Shown here: positions 1-8,823 of the stretch, piece after piece
How the letters are laid out: the number at the start of each line of letters is the position of its first letter
Numbering within the stretch: position 1 is the first letter of the stretch
Assembly: GCA_002633005.1 (NCBI GenBank)
Contig: NMRA01000061.1
Span: 867,652 to 928,544, forward strand
DNA from: Phoronis australis
Taxonomy: Eukaryota; Phoronida; Phoronidae
DNA: 60,893 nucleotides
Direction: 5' to 3'
The notes under the pieces: generated by a model
Seen by the model: only the letters and a program-made list of their open reading frames with translations
Told to the model about the DNA's origin: nothing
Database searches by the model: none
Translations under genes and position numbers: made by a program

Positions 1-128
1 TTCACGTCGACGCGAGAACATAACTTTTTCTCCCACAGCGGATTTTGGGGTCTCCGTACACTATGGAAGCTAACGCCTCTGCATTTCGCCTGCGTAGCCG
101 AACAACCGGCCACACAGCAGCCGACCAT
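1..128 (-). CDS. THAP-domain protein, N-terminal fragment (runs off window start)
   Basis: Read on the minus strand from an ATG at 126-128, the product begins MVGCCVAGCSATQAKC and continues through a VSFHSVRRP stretch and a Trp to the window edge. This is the start of a THAP zinc finger (C2CH, DNA binding): the initial Met, the Cys-x3-Cys pair, the conserved Phe and the later Trp are in place. The distal Cys-x2-His pair lies outside the window, so completeness cannot be judged. A second, related THAP start lies at 1567-1761, and the roughly 150 bp upstream of both ATGs are nearly identical, so the two arose by duplication. THAP domains occur in host transcription regulators and in P-element-type transposases; nothing here separates these options. 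Confidence 0.65.
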   Translation of the reverse strand, partial: MVGCCVAGCSATQAKCRGVSFHSVRRPQNPLWEKKLCSRVDV

Positions 129-278
129 GATTAGCAGACGACGTACTTGCCGGAAATTACACCAGATAATTTAGCCAGGTGTCGCCAGTGAATATTGACG
201 TAAGGGCTTGTGCGCAAGCTCACAGATTTCGTCCATTGAAAGTATACGGAGTTGGCGGTCCATGTACTATAGTCTATG
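1..278. repeat. Duplicated THAP 5' region, copy 1 (uninterrupted)
   Basis: This block covers the THAP start and about 150 bp upstream of it. It matches 1634-1850 plus 2514-2574 at roughly 85-90% by eye, including the shared stretch GATTAGCAGACGACGTACTT just upstream of the ATG. It serves as the empty-site reference for the MITE at 1851-2510. Confidence 0.8.
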
Positions 279-1566
279 TTCAAATTGAGGTGAAGTAAAT
301 AAATAAAGTGGGCGATTATCATCACCAGAATTTCATCATTTGTATCTTTTGCCGGGTGCTCAAATTTTCTGAGACTAGGGATTTTCAGATTTGTAAGGTA
401 GAAGTGTTTCGCTGGATTTCCAGGTCTGTGGCGTTATTTAAACCGGACCAAAATTAAAAAACAGACCTTTGTTTAAATCAGGAGCTGCATGATACACATT
501 TATTAGAACCATTTTAATGGTTTATCAATATATAGTTAAACCAAGCTGAGGAGCTTGAAACCTGATTTACGGCAATTTTTGGCAGTCGCATTTTCTGAAA
601 ATGCTCGTAAGTTGACAACAAAGTTTGATAGCAATGCACTGCAGTTTTGTAGAAACTCTGTTCATAGGTTACAGATGCGTCACAGAGCGTAACTTTGATG
701 AATTCTAGCTTACGATTTCACCTGTTTCGGAGACCGGGTTTCAATCACTTTTGGGCTATAATAAGCGCCCCCTTCCTGAAGCGGATTTTTCTAAGCACCC
801 TGGCCGCTTACTAGGGCGCATAAGGTAATATTTCAGAAGGGCAATACATGTACTTAGTATCCTTTATGCACGGGGACCCTTATGTTACAATAGGAGTGGG
901 ATTGGCTCATTATGTACCCTACAGGTGGCATAGGACTTTACAAAACTGGTTGAAGAATTTTGTTTTCGTCAACGTTCGTTTAAAAGGCTTAAGTTGAGAA
1001 ATGTTAGGACTTAAGGCGGAAATTTAAAAAACCATGTCTGCTTACAAAAAAAATTAACATTGAAGAATAAAAACAACCTTTACACCCCTCTGGTGTTCCT
1101 GTTCCATGTTTTCAAAGAAGTTGGTTGCATTTTCATAGACTGCAGTCGAGAGATTTTGTGCGGCACATATTCGACATGAAATGAGTGTGTAACCTGCTGT
1201 TGAATTGCGAGATAGATTTTGACTGGTCCGGGTGGTTATTTATGAAGTATTACTGTAATCTTTATTGATGTTTAAGGTTTTACCAGCGTTCTATTTATTT
1301 GTACACGAATGTGAATTTGTTGAAATCGCTGATCCAAGTCCTGGACAAATGTGCGCATTCTGCTGAGACCAACCGTCTGATCAGGGCCAGCGAAGAATAA
1401 TTTGGTTAATTCGCTCACTAGGCTATGGCTGAACTTCCTCGTAAGGACAAGAGTTTACAAAGAAATTTAGCGGATAATTTTCGTCAAAAAGTTTACCAGA
1501 TAGTTTTCCTCAAAACGGAGAAAACAAAATGGATTTGTGAAAACAGGATTAAGTAGTAGAGTCTCT
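279..1566. other. No recognisable gene
   Basis: AT-rich sequence with short open frames only. I see no domain, terminal repeat or RNA gene. It would be the 3' part or an intron of the upstream THAP copy if that gene is read leftward. Confidence 0.4.
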
Positions 1567-1761
1567 TTAAAAACATTCATCTTCGAAGTGCCTTGAACAA
1601 ATGTATAAAGTCTTATTGCTGAAACAACTGTCATTCACGTTGACGCAAGAAGTAAGGTTTTCTTCCCACTGCCGATTATGGGGTCTTCGGATGGTATGGA
1701 AGCTAATTCCTTTGCATTTCGCTTGTGTGGCCGAACAACCGGCCACACAGTAGCCGACCAT
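1567..1761 (-). pseudogene. THAP zinc-finger exon or truncated THAP gene
   Basis: This 64-codon minus-strand frame starts at 1761 with MVGYCVAGCSATQAKC. It contains FHTIRRP, the conserved Trp of RQWEENL, and ends with a Cys-x2-His pair in YICSRHFEDECF, which completes the C2CH metal site of a THAP domain (sequence-specific DNA binding). A stop follows ECF immediately, before the AVPxIF box that normally closes a THAP domain at about 80-90 residues. Either the gene is truncated, or the first exon ends near here and the stop lies in an intron; no strong donor is visible. The region upstream of the ATG (1762-1850 and 2514-2574) is shared with the copy at 1-278 and is split by a MITE. The THAP call is firm; whether it is alive is unclear. 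Confidence 0.7.
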
Positions 1762-2574
1762 GATTAGCAGACGACGTACTTGCCGGAAATTGCACCAGAT
1801 AATTTAGCCAGGTGTCGCCAGTGAATAATGACATAAGGGCTTGTGCGTAAGGAGGCACAGAACAGTTCTCACGGGGGTTTGCCTGTCAGAACGCACGTCA
1901 ATGCACTCTTCACCCTTTCTTCACTTTTTCAAAAACTACATGCAAATAAGGAAATGTTTTGAGTCATTTCACATCACAAGCCCTAAAGATGAGCACAGAA
2001 ACTTTATTCTCTCTTGTATTTTTGACCCATTCACTCCCAAGGGAAAACCGAGCCAAACTAAGTAAAATGAGGGCAAAAAAATGCAAAATCGGCACTTGTC
2101 ACCCCAAAATCACCACTTTCCTGCCGATGCTCGACTAAAGCCAACGTTAGATTCCGAAAGCAAATTTCCAACCGATTCCAAAAATGTGGTCCAAAAGTAC
2201 TGTCAACCAATTAGTTTTTTTTGCAAATCTGGCTTGTTTGAGGGCTACCTGAAATCGCAGCCAATTTCTCAGTTGCTATACAGCAATGAACAACTGCAAC
2301 AGGGGGCCACCATCTTGAAGAAGAGTGCAGCTACAGACGAGAAACTGGCCTTTTTTCATTCCCAGCATGTTCAGAAATACAAAAAAACATTCACTTGGCC
2401 TACACACAATACCTAATTGAAAAATGCCCCCAAGCCTGGCCTAGCCCTAGATTTTAACATTTTGGGAGTGCAAATTGGCCGCGGCCACAACCTAACTATT
2501 CAGTGCCACCTAAGGTCACAGATTTCGTCCATTGAAAGTATACGGAGTTGGCGGTCTATGTACTTTAGTCTATG
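1634..2574. repeat. Duplicated THAP 5' region, copy 2 (interrupted by a MITE)
   Basis: Same sequence as 1-278, but split after 1850 by a 660-bp insertion and resuming at 2514 with CACAGATTTCGTCC. The flanks rejoin in the same order as copy 1, so the insertion came after the duplication. Confidence 0.8.
1851..2510. mobile_element. 660-bp non-autonomous DNA transposon (Harbinger-like MITE)
   Basis: The left end reads GGAGGCACAGAACAGTT and the reverse complement of the right end reads GGTGGCACTGAATAGTT, a 17-bp terminal inverted repeat with 14 matches. It is flanked by TAA at 1848-1850 and at 2511-2513. The paralogous site in the 1-278 copy lacks the insertion and has a single CAA there. A 3-bp TAA/TWA target duplication with GG-starting termini is typical of the PIF/Harbinger superfamily. 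The internal 111-codon open frame (2081-2416) matches no transposase domain I know and is probably chance or a relic. Confidence 0.75.
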
Positions 2575-2575
2575 G

Positions 2576-2815
2576 TGTGATTGACTTTTGGCGCAATGAA
2601 ATATTGCGTCACCTATTAGCCAGTTTCTTTTTCCCAGATTCTTCAATCAAACGTCCTCTCTCGAGGTTGCGTAAACGTCACAACAAATGATTACAATTGG
2701 TTTCACTTCATTATATGTTTTTGGAATTTTTAAACCCAATTTTAGAACACATTTTGCTGCGATGTTGTCATCATCTAATGGGAGATGCCGAAAAAATTCT
2801 GGAAGTGGCGCGTGT
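2576..2815. repeat. Dispersed repeat, copy 1 (partner at 42445-42655)
   Basis: Shares the run TGCGTCACCTATTAGCCAGT, the following CTTTTTCCCAGATTCTTCAA and an ATGTTTTTGGAATTTT segment with 42445-42655 in the same orientation. Identity is about 75-80% by eye. The family is unknown. Confidence 0.7.
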
Positions 2816-2856
2816 CACGAATGTACAACTTTCAAAACGACAACATATATTTCTTT

Positions 2857-3607
2857 TGTGACGGGCGCGCCCTCCCTTTGTGAATTATAGAGCTACAGTT
2901 TCGCGCCATTTTATTAAATATTGTGACGGATGCGCCCTCCCTTTGTGAATTATAGAGTTACAGTTTCGCGCCATTTTATTAATTGACTCTTCTTATAGGG
3001 GTGTTTTATTACGTCACTTATGTTTTGGACTCACCCTCACGTGCATTCGTTTAGTTATAAAAAGCCGCGCACAAGCAGTTTTGGCGGGCTGTCTGGGGTT
3101 TGAAACCCGTTCCAGTCAGACTCTTAAAAACATGAGTGACGTCTTGTAAGTCTACTATAGTTTCGTCTAAAAGTTTTAGGGTTGCTTCATAGTCTCTGAT
3201 AAATTCTTTCTCATAACTACTGTTTGTAATTTTCGACAACATCAATAAATTAGAATGTATTTTTAATCAATTCGAATCTCCTTTTACTCCTGCTTTTTAA
3301 ATATCCAAACTTCAAAACGACTGAGCATCTATCCGTCAGGTCGACACCGGCGGTCATCCACCCCACACACATAAAACACAACGCTGCATATAACACCATA
3401 ATAACAACAGGACAGCTGGTCAAGTTTGTAATTTTCGACAACATCAATAAATTAGAATGTATTTTTAATCGATCGAATCTCCTTTTACTCCTGCTTTTTT
3501 AATATCTAAACTTCAAAACGACTGAGCATCTATCCGTCAGGTCGACACCGGCGGTCATCCACCCCACACACTTAAAACACAACGCTCCATACAACACCAC
3601 CGCTACA
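2857..3607 (+). repeat. 5' LTR, mosaic (751 bp against 484 bp for the 3' LTR)
   Basis: It begins TGTGACGGGCGCGCC, and after 65 bp an LTR start occurs again at 2922. From 2922 to about 3396 it follows the 3' LTR. A roughly 26-bp stretch (3397-3422) then matches the element's own integrase coding region (6852-6874). The last 183 bp of LTR follow again at 3425-3607. The first 61 bp and the last 183 bp are closer to the 3' LTR than the central copy is. Confidence 0.88.
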
Positions 3608-3611
3608 TTTT

Positions 3612-3629
3612 TGGTGCCCGCGGCCCATG
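3612..3629 (+). other. Candidate primer-binding site
   Basis: Four bases after the LTR end comes TGGTGCCCGCGGCCCATG, which begins TGG as required to pair with a tRNA 3' CCA end. The tRNA species was not identified. Confidence 0.6.
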
Positions 3630-4047
3630 GATAGATTTCGAACTCAGCCAACTAAATTATAATTATTCTAGATACATTCATAGCACGTGCAGGTGCACGT
3701 GCATTTGATTGGCTTTCAGTCTTCTGCCTTGACATAAACCTTTCAAAGGAAAATGGACAGGCGGTAAGATAATTTGACTGTCCTACCTTGTTGGAGTTTT
3801 GTCCGCCTTTCAAACGATCTCTATTAGAATCCTGCTAGCAAATCCCATGCATTTTCTCGCACGTACACCAGTGGCAGTAATTCAAACGAACACACTGCTT
3901 TAGCAAATATTTTTTATTCGCAGTTCTGAACTGAAACCACAACAGCTTTCAATTCCAAACTGCACAAAATCGACTCAGTAATTAATCAGTCTGTGAATAA
4001 ACTCTTGTCATTGATCTGTGATCAATAAGTCAGACTCAAAGTAAACG

Positions 4048-5166
4048 ATGTCCCGTTTTTGGAGTTTTGCGACTAAGTTCTTCACTCCACATAAAGTTGA
4101 CGAAAACTGTGCTGAAAACCTTCAAGGTGAAAGGCCAGTGATGTCAACTTCATCACCAAATCAAAGTCCAATGCCCGAACAAACTCAAATAATGACGGCA
4201 GTCTCAAACACCAACCCGTTTCTAGACAGCTCGTTGAACAATGGAAGTAGTTTGCCCGCGAGTCCTGCACGTGAACTGGGTACGAATTCGTACGCCAGTC
4301 GTGAGGCCGCACTATTTGATGAAGGCCCAGTGCATTCAGTACCACAAACAAGTAATTTACTTGTAAAAAGAAAAGAAAAACAAACTTCTTCATTTGACGG
4401 AAAGACATGTGACTGGACGGATTTTATTCGGCAGTTTGAAATAATTAGTAGGTGGAATGGGTGGACTGAAGATGAAATGGACATACAACTCTCGACTTGC
4501 CTAAGAGGCGCCGCCCTGCGAGTGATGTCAGAACTAACTCCACGTCAACTATCCGATTATCGTCTACTAAGAGAAACACTGTCACACAGATTTAATCCCC
4601 CAGAGAGAATTACAGCATCTAAGTGCGAATTTAAATCCCGAAAACGAAACAGAAATGAATCTGTTGCCGATTATGGTTATGCGCTCCGCCGACTGGCTAC
4701 ACAAGCATACCCTGAACTGGAAGTCACTTCCCGAGAAATTTTGGTTATTGATCAGTTTATTGCTGGCCTTGGGGACAAAGCCTTACAGAGGCATGTCCAA
4801 TTTAACCATCCAATATCTACTGATGCTGCGATTGCACTGGCAGTAGAGTTTGAAGCTTTTGAAAGCACACAACCAGGCAACCGTAAACCTTATGACCCTG
4901 AACGCATATGCAATGTGAACGCGCCAAGTAAGGCGGATTCTAGCATAATTGCGCGTCAATGTGGCGAATTACGCAAAGAAGTTGATGATCTAAAAAATCA
5001 GATGAGAGTTCAGAGAGAACAGAGAAGACCTGTAATATGTCATTCATGTGGCCTGAGTGGACACATTAGTCGCAACTGTCGCTCAAGGAACCGCTCAGCG
5101 GATGCCGAGCGTCAGGCCGACTCGAGATCCCAAGCAGCAAATGGGCAAAACCCTAATTTAAACTGA
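4048..5166 (+). CDS. gag: Gag polyprotein of the Ty3/gypsy element
   Basis: An intact 372-codon frame from an ATG to TGA. Gag forms the cytoplasmic virus-like particle and packages element RNA. The N-terminal ~90 residues are Ser/Pro-rich. Residues about 110-275 look like a retrotransposon gag capsid domain (DWTDFIRQFEIISRW, then LRGAALRVM). A heptad-like Arg/Glu-rich stretch precedes a single zinc knuckle, CHSCGLSGHISRNC, at residues 331-344 (C-x2-C-x4-H-x4-C) for nucleic-acid binding. The tail is basic and Gln-rich. The final sense codons TTA AAC form part of a slippery heptamer directly before the stop, so some ribosomes continue into pro-pol. The ATG sits after a ~440-bp leader downstream of the LTR. 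It is the only open gag in the window and shows no break. Confidence 0.92.
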   Translation: MSRFWSFATKFFTPHKVDENCAENLQGERPVMSTSSPNQSPMPEQTQIMTAVSNTNPFLDSSLNNGSSLPASPARELGTNSYASREAALFDEGPVHSVPQTSNLLVKRKEKQTSSFDGKTCDWTDFIRQFEIISRWNGWTEDEMDIQLSTCLRGAALRVMSELTPRQLSDYRLLRETLSHRFNPPERITASKCEFKSRKRNRNESVADYGYALRRLATQAYPELEVTSREILVIDQFIAGLGDKALQRHVQFNHPISTDAAIALAVEFEAFESTQPGNRKPYDPERICNVNAPSKADSSIIARQCGELRKEVDDLKNQMRVQREQRRPVICHSCGLSGHISRNCRSRNRSADAERQADSRSQAANGQNPNLN

Positions 5167-5199
5167 AAACGGCTGGGTCTGAGACCGGAGATTCAGCCG
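5157..5199 (+). promoter_or_regulatory. Programmed -1 ribosomal frameshift signal (gag to pro-pol)
   Basis: Slippery heptamer TTTAAAC at 5157-5163, read T TTA AAC in the gag frame and followed at once by the gag stop TGA. After a 6-nt spacer, CGGCTG (5170-5175) pairs perfectly with CAGCCG (5194-5199), and GGTC (5176-5179) pairs with GACC (5183-5186) around a 3-nt loop, giving a two-part stem. The protease frame is exactly -1 and opens right at the heptamer (the preceding in-frame stop is TAA at 5154). This matches the X XXY YYZ + spacer + stem architecture of -1 frameshifting. Confidence 0.85.
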
Positions 5200-5852
5200 C
5201 TTTCGATGTAAATAATGTTAACTGTCTTTTCCTTACTGTAAATATTTTTGGTGAAGCATTTGATGCCTTGTATGATGGGGGTTCAGCTCGTACGCTGATG
5301 TCCGTCACTGTATTTGAAGGGATCGGGTTGAATACCCGTGAACTGTGTCCAAATATTATTCCGCTTTATGATGCGAGTGGAAACTTGATTAAAGATTTCG
5401 GGTACCTCGAAATCTCGTTTAGTGTGGAAAATTTGGAATTTTCACACAATTTTCTTGTCGCTGATATCGACATACCAAATATTTTGGGTCTCGATTTCAT
5501 GAATCGAAATAGTTGTCAAACGTTTAATTTTCCCCAGAAGGACTTCGTTTTTATCAAGGGGGTACAGATATCTCTACGTCCGAACCGTAAATGTACGGGT
5601 GGAGTGGTGACAAGTGACCGCAGCAAACCTTCAGGGTTGGAAAACGGTCCACTGTCCAGTAAATGTACATGTATGAGTGGTGTAGTGACTAGTGACCGCA
5701 ACAAACCTTCAGGGTTGGAAAACGGTTCACTGGCCAACCATTTAGAGCCCATGTATAAGAGCGCGATCAAAGGTCTTAATGCCGATCAAGCCGCTCAAGT
5801 TAAAGCCCTAATAAAAGCCCTCGACTTTCGGTATCTCTTGCGATCCAGATAA
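5157..5852 (+). pseudogene. pro: Protease and start of the RT region (frame -1 to gag), truncated by deletion
   Basis: Entered by frameshift, this frame carries a retropepsin-like aspartic protease that would cleave Gag and Gag-Pol: the active-site region ALYDGGSA (5265-5288; Asp at 5274, with DGG in place of the usual DTG/DSG) and the second signature ILGLD at 5481-5495. A linker follows, containing a tandem duplication of about 23 codons (KPSGLENG occurs twice, 5589-5731). It then reaches a KALIKALDF motif typical of the entry to RT, after which the frame runs out at 5852. The entire RT fingers/palm, including the YxDD box, is absent: the sequence jumps to the RT C-terminus at about 5842 in another frame. 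I infer a deletion of roughly 0.5 kb or more. Confidence 0.82.
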
Positions 5853-6372
5853 AGATGAAGCTGTGCGTTGCTGGCCACGCCCCACGAACGTCACAGACGT
5901 CAGGAGCTTTCTTGGTCTAGCTTCGTACTATCGGCGCTTCATCCTCGACTTTTCTAGTATCGCCGCCCCGCTCACTGCACTGACACGTAAAAATCACAGA
6001 TTTGTGTGGGACAGTGCTTGTGAACATGCCTTTGACAGTCTCAAGAATGCCCTTACGGAACATCCAGTTTTAGCCTTCCCCAACGGTAACGGTCAGTTCA
6101 TTCTAGACACTGACGCGTCTGCCTATGGTATCTCAGGCGTTCTGTCACAGGTCCAAAACGGTGAAGAAAAAGTAATTGCATATGCCAGTAACACCCTATC
6201 CAAAACCCAAGAGAGATACTCTACAACATACAGAGAGCTCTTGGCTGTTGTCACTTTTGTGAAGCGTTTCCGCCATTACCTGTGGGGCAGGAAATTCCTT
6301 GTCAGAACTGACCACAGTTCTCTAAGTTCAGAAATTTTAAAGAACCGACCGATATTGTTGCACGCTGGATAG
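5842..6372 (+). pseudogene. RT C-terminal (connection) segment and RNase H, frameshifted
   Basis: This frame (+1 relative to protease) starts at the conserved C-terminal RT region with AVRCWPRPTNVTDVRSFLG and GLASYYRRFI. RNase H follows, with acidic residues in FILDTDASAYG, in YRELLAVV and in RTDHSSL. RNase H would degrade the RNA strand during reverse transcription. Near 6325-6330 the frame breaks: the continuation, RNFKEPTDIVARW onward, lies in frame 0 from 6330. A small deletion (about 2-3 codons lost, with a shift) best explains it. Upstream the RT active core is missing. Confidence 0.85.
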
Positions 6373-8105
6373 CGACTCTAGACGCGTATGATTTTGACAT
6401 TGAGCATCGTAAAGGCTCCCTACATGGAAACGCCGACGGGCTGTCCCGCAAACCACGAAGGAGATGTCAACGGGGCGATTGCACCCAGTGTGCTGGCTCC
6501 AGTGTGGTATCTGCCTTGAGGCCCGCCAATAAGCGACGAACGACACGTCAAAGTAATTCGGAGCCGAATGTGTGGTTGCCAACGTGGAATCCTGACGAGC
6601 TTGCGAGGCTGCAGGAGCAAGACTGTGTTGTTGGCCCCGTCGTTCGACTTCTTAGAGAATCCCCTGACAAACCTAGCCGTGATGTCATCGCTGAATATAG
6701 TAATCAGGCAAAGAGGCTATTCAGCGAATGGAATTTACTTGAAATACGCGACGGTTTACTATACCGCAGATGGATTGACGATTGTGGGAACGGAGAACGT
6801 TGGGTGCTGGTCGTACCTCAGATGTTGCGTTCCGAAATTTTGAAAGCCTTGCATAATAACAGGACAGCTGGTCACCTCGGAAGAGAGAGAACCCTGAGAG
6901 CTGTGAGGTCCCGCTACTATTGGCCAGGTCTACTTGGTGATGTCACATGGTGGTGTCGCAAATGCGACATGTGCGCACGCCGAAAGCCTGGACCAGGGCG
7001 TGGACGGGCCCCTCTAAAGCAAAGCAGAGTGGGTGCTCCCTTCCAACGAGTTGCCATCGATATCTTGGGGCCATTACCTGAGACGGAAAACGGGAACAAG
7101 TACATCATGGTAGTTGGAGATTACTTCAGCAAATGGACAGAAGCTTTCAGTCTGCCTGACCATACGGCCTACACTGTTGCTGACACTCTCGTTAAAGAAG
7201 TTATTTGTCGATTTGGTACTCCCAAATTCATCCATACCGATCAAGGTAGAGAATTTGAGAGTGAACTTATGTCTCAACTCTGTTCCTTGCTCGAAATCTC
7301 GAAAACCAGAACTACGCCATACAGACCACAGTCTGACGGCATGGTCGAGAGATTTAACCGAACTGTCCAACAAATGCTTGCCATGTTTGTCGACGAAAAC
7401 CGCCAGGACTGGGACGATCACCTGCCTTACGTTATGCTGGCGTACCGTTCCACGGTGCAAGTCAGTACAGGGTGTTCTCCCTTTCGAATGTTATTTGGAC
7501 ACGAGGTGTCACTTCCCATTGACGTCATGCTGGAAAGCCCCAATGATTCCCGACACGAGACAGACGTACCATGTTTGACTGCTTACGTAGAGTGGCTAAA
7601 GTCCACGTTGTTGTTTACACACGAGTTTGCTCGTGAGAAACTAAAAACAAGTGCGTCCAGACAAAAGTCATATTACGATTCTAAACTTAAACTGAGAGCG
7701 TTTAAAGAGGGTGATTTGGTCTTTCGTTGGTATCCACCCACTGCTAATCAGAAATTAGGGTTGGGTTGGAGAGGGCCCTATCTCGTTATTAAAAAAATAA
7801 CCGAATTTTTGTATAAAATTCAAGCTGAGAGATCCGGACCCTTGATTACGGTTCACGTAGACCACCTTAAGCCCTGTTTTAACTCAGATGTCCGAGACTG
7901 GCGACAACCAGATAATCAGTTTAGCAATTTAAATTTAGACTCAAATGATCCTCCCAGTGAGGAAACCGATAACCAATGTGGTGGTGAAACCGAGAACAAT
8001 CTCGATAGCTGCATTCCCACTGAGCCCCCCAGTGTGGACAGGGATGTCTATCTATCCCGGAGAGGTCGAGTTATTAAGAAACCGCCTCGATTTATGTCCC
8101 CTTGA
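6330..8105 (+). CDS. RNase H tail and integrase of the Ty3/gypsy element
   Basis: One open frame covers the end of RNase H (DFDIEHRKGSLHGNADGLSR) and a complete integrase, which joins element cDNA to host DNA in the nucleus. In order: the zinc-binding HHCC domain (His in LHNNRTAGHLG, Cys pair in CRKCDMC), then the catalytic core with Asp at 7059-7061, Asp at 7239-7241 (HTDQGREFES) and Glu at 7347-7349 (MVERFNR). The last two are separated by exactly 35 residues, the classical D,D(35)E spacing. A GPY/F-type module (LGWRGPYLVI) lies at about 7765-7795 and the tail is acidic and then basic. No chromodomain is seen. The frame has no ATG of its own at its start; it would be made as part of Gag-Pol. 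The catalytic set is intact although the RT is gone. Confidence 0.92.
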   Translation, partial: RNFKEPTDIVARWIATLDAYDFDIEHRKGSLHGNADGLSRKPRRRCQRGDCTQCAGSSVVSALRPANKRRTTRQSNSEPNVWLPTWNPDELARLQEQDCVVGPVVRLLRESPDKPSRDVIAEYSNQAKRLFSEWNLLEIRDGLLYRRWIDDCGNGERWVLVVPQMLRSEILKALHNNRTAGHLGRERTLRAVRSRYYWPGLLGDVTWWCRKCDMCARRKPGPGRGRAPLKQSRVGAPFQRVAIDILGPLPETENGNKYIMVVGDYFSKWTEAFSLPDHTAYTVADTLVKEVICRFGTPKFIHTDQGREFESELMSQLCSLLEISKTRTTPYRPQSDGMVERFNRTVQQMLAMFVDENRQDWDDHLPYVMLAYRSTVQVSTGCSPFRMLFGHEVSLPIDVMLESPNDSRHETDVPCLTAYVEWLKSTLLFTHEFAREKLKTSASRQKSYYDSKLKLRAFKEGDLVFRWYPPTANQKLGLGWRGPYLVIKKITEFLYKIQAERSGPLITVHVDHLKPCFNSDVRDWRQPDNQFSNLNLDSNDPPSEETDNQCGGETENNLDSCIPTEPPSVDRDVYLSRRGRVIKKPPRFMSP

Positions 8106-8115
8106 TTCAGTTTAC

Positions 8116-8543
8116 ATGTGTCATTGCAGAGAATTGCACCCAGAGGCTGGAGAGTACGAGGAGATCATAGAGAAGAGTTTGAGGCAATACGGATGCAGAG
8201 AGTGTAGTAAAGAATTTACACAGGGTTCGCAGCTTATCCACCACGAGGCGACATGCTGCCGCACTACGATTCTGTACACTTGCCTTGCGGTTTCAGATCT
8301 CCTAGGGCCCACCAAACCCGTCGCCACCAGAGGAAGGCACAACACTCAGAACCCTATCATAAAGAAGAGGTCGCCAACAAGCACCATTGGCGGAGGGTGT
8401 GGGAGGCGAAGCGGCGGGCCAGGATGGGCGAGCTCTATAGGGAGAGGGCACCCTTCAAAGATGCTGAGCTAGAGAAGTTTGGTGGGGACGTAGGCCGATT
8501 GTTGGAATGGGAGAGAACTCTAGTTGAATTTATTGGTGTTTAA
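8116..8543 (+). pseudogene. Third ORF of the element: C2HC zinc-finger-like protein, frameshifted
   Basis: Just after the integrase stop, a frame starting with ATG at 8116 encodes MCHCRELHPEAGEYEE and then a finger CRECSKEF...LIHHEATC with spacing C-x2-C-x3-F-x5-L-x2-H-x3-C, a classical C2H2-type layout with a terminal Cys. The frame then shifts near 8250 to one that runs to TAA at 8541-8543 and ends in a charged, helical-looking tail (KRRARMGELYRERAPF, then LLEWERTLVEF). I read the two as one gene broken by a single shift. It is too short and of the wrong type for an envelope. I know no named family for it; nucleic-acid binding is inferred from the finger only. Confidence 0.5.
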
Positions 8544-8553
8544 GTTTTACGTT

Positions 8554-8622
8554 GTAATTGTTGTCGTTAATCGTTTCCGAGTTAATTGTTGTCGTTAATC
8601 GTTTCCGAGTTAATTGTTGTCA
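8554..8622 (+). repeat. 28-bp tandem repeat, about 2.5 copies
   Basis: The unit starting TTAATTGTTGTCGTTAATCG occurs at 8554-8581, 8582-8609 and partly at 8610-8622, in the 3' untranslated part of the gypsy element. Confidence 0.9.
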
Positions 8623-8810
8623 TTTTCTATACAGATAGTTTATTTCTATTTTCTTATGGTCCTACCGGTCAGGTCTTTGTGTATGTGAATTACTAAAGTT
8701 ATTGATGTCATTTAAAATATCTTGAATACCTTGTTATCACGAGTTGAAGTTGTCGCTCACTGTCACTACTGTATAATTTTGATCTATGTTAAATAATTTA
8801 CATTAGATCT

Positions 8811-8823
8811 GAGGTTGGGGGAG
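8811..8823 (+). other. Polypurine tract
   Basis: GAGGTTGGGGGAG directly abuts the 3' LTR, the expected place for the plus-strand primer. Confidence 0.8.

Noticed and set aside
2857-2921. A separate solo LTR before the gypsy element.
   Set aside because: The CTTT target duplication matches the outermost start (2857) and the 3' end (9307), so the extra head belongs to the same insertion.
3250-3447. Similar minus-strand frames in both LTRs (also at 8953-9300).
   Set aside because: They are antisense to the LTRs and are shared only because the LTRs are repeats.
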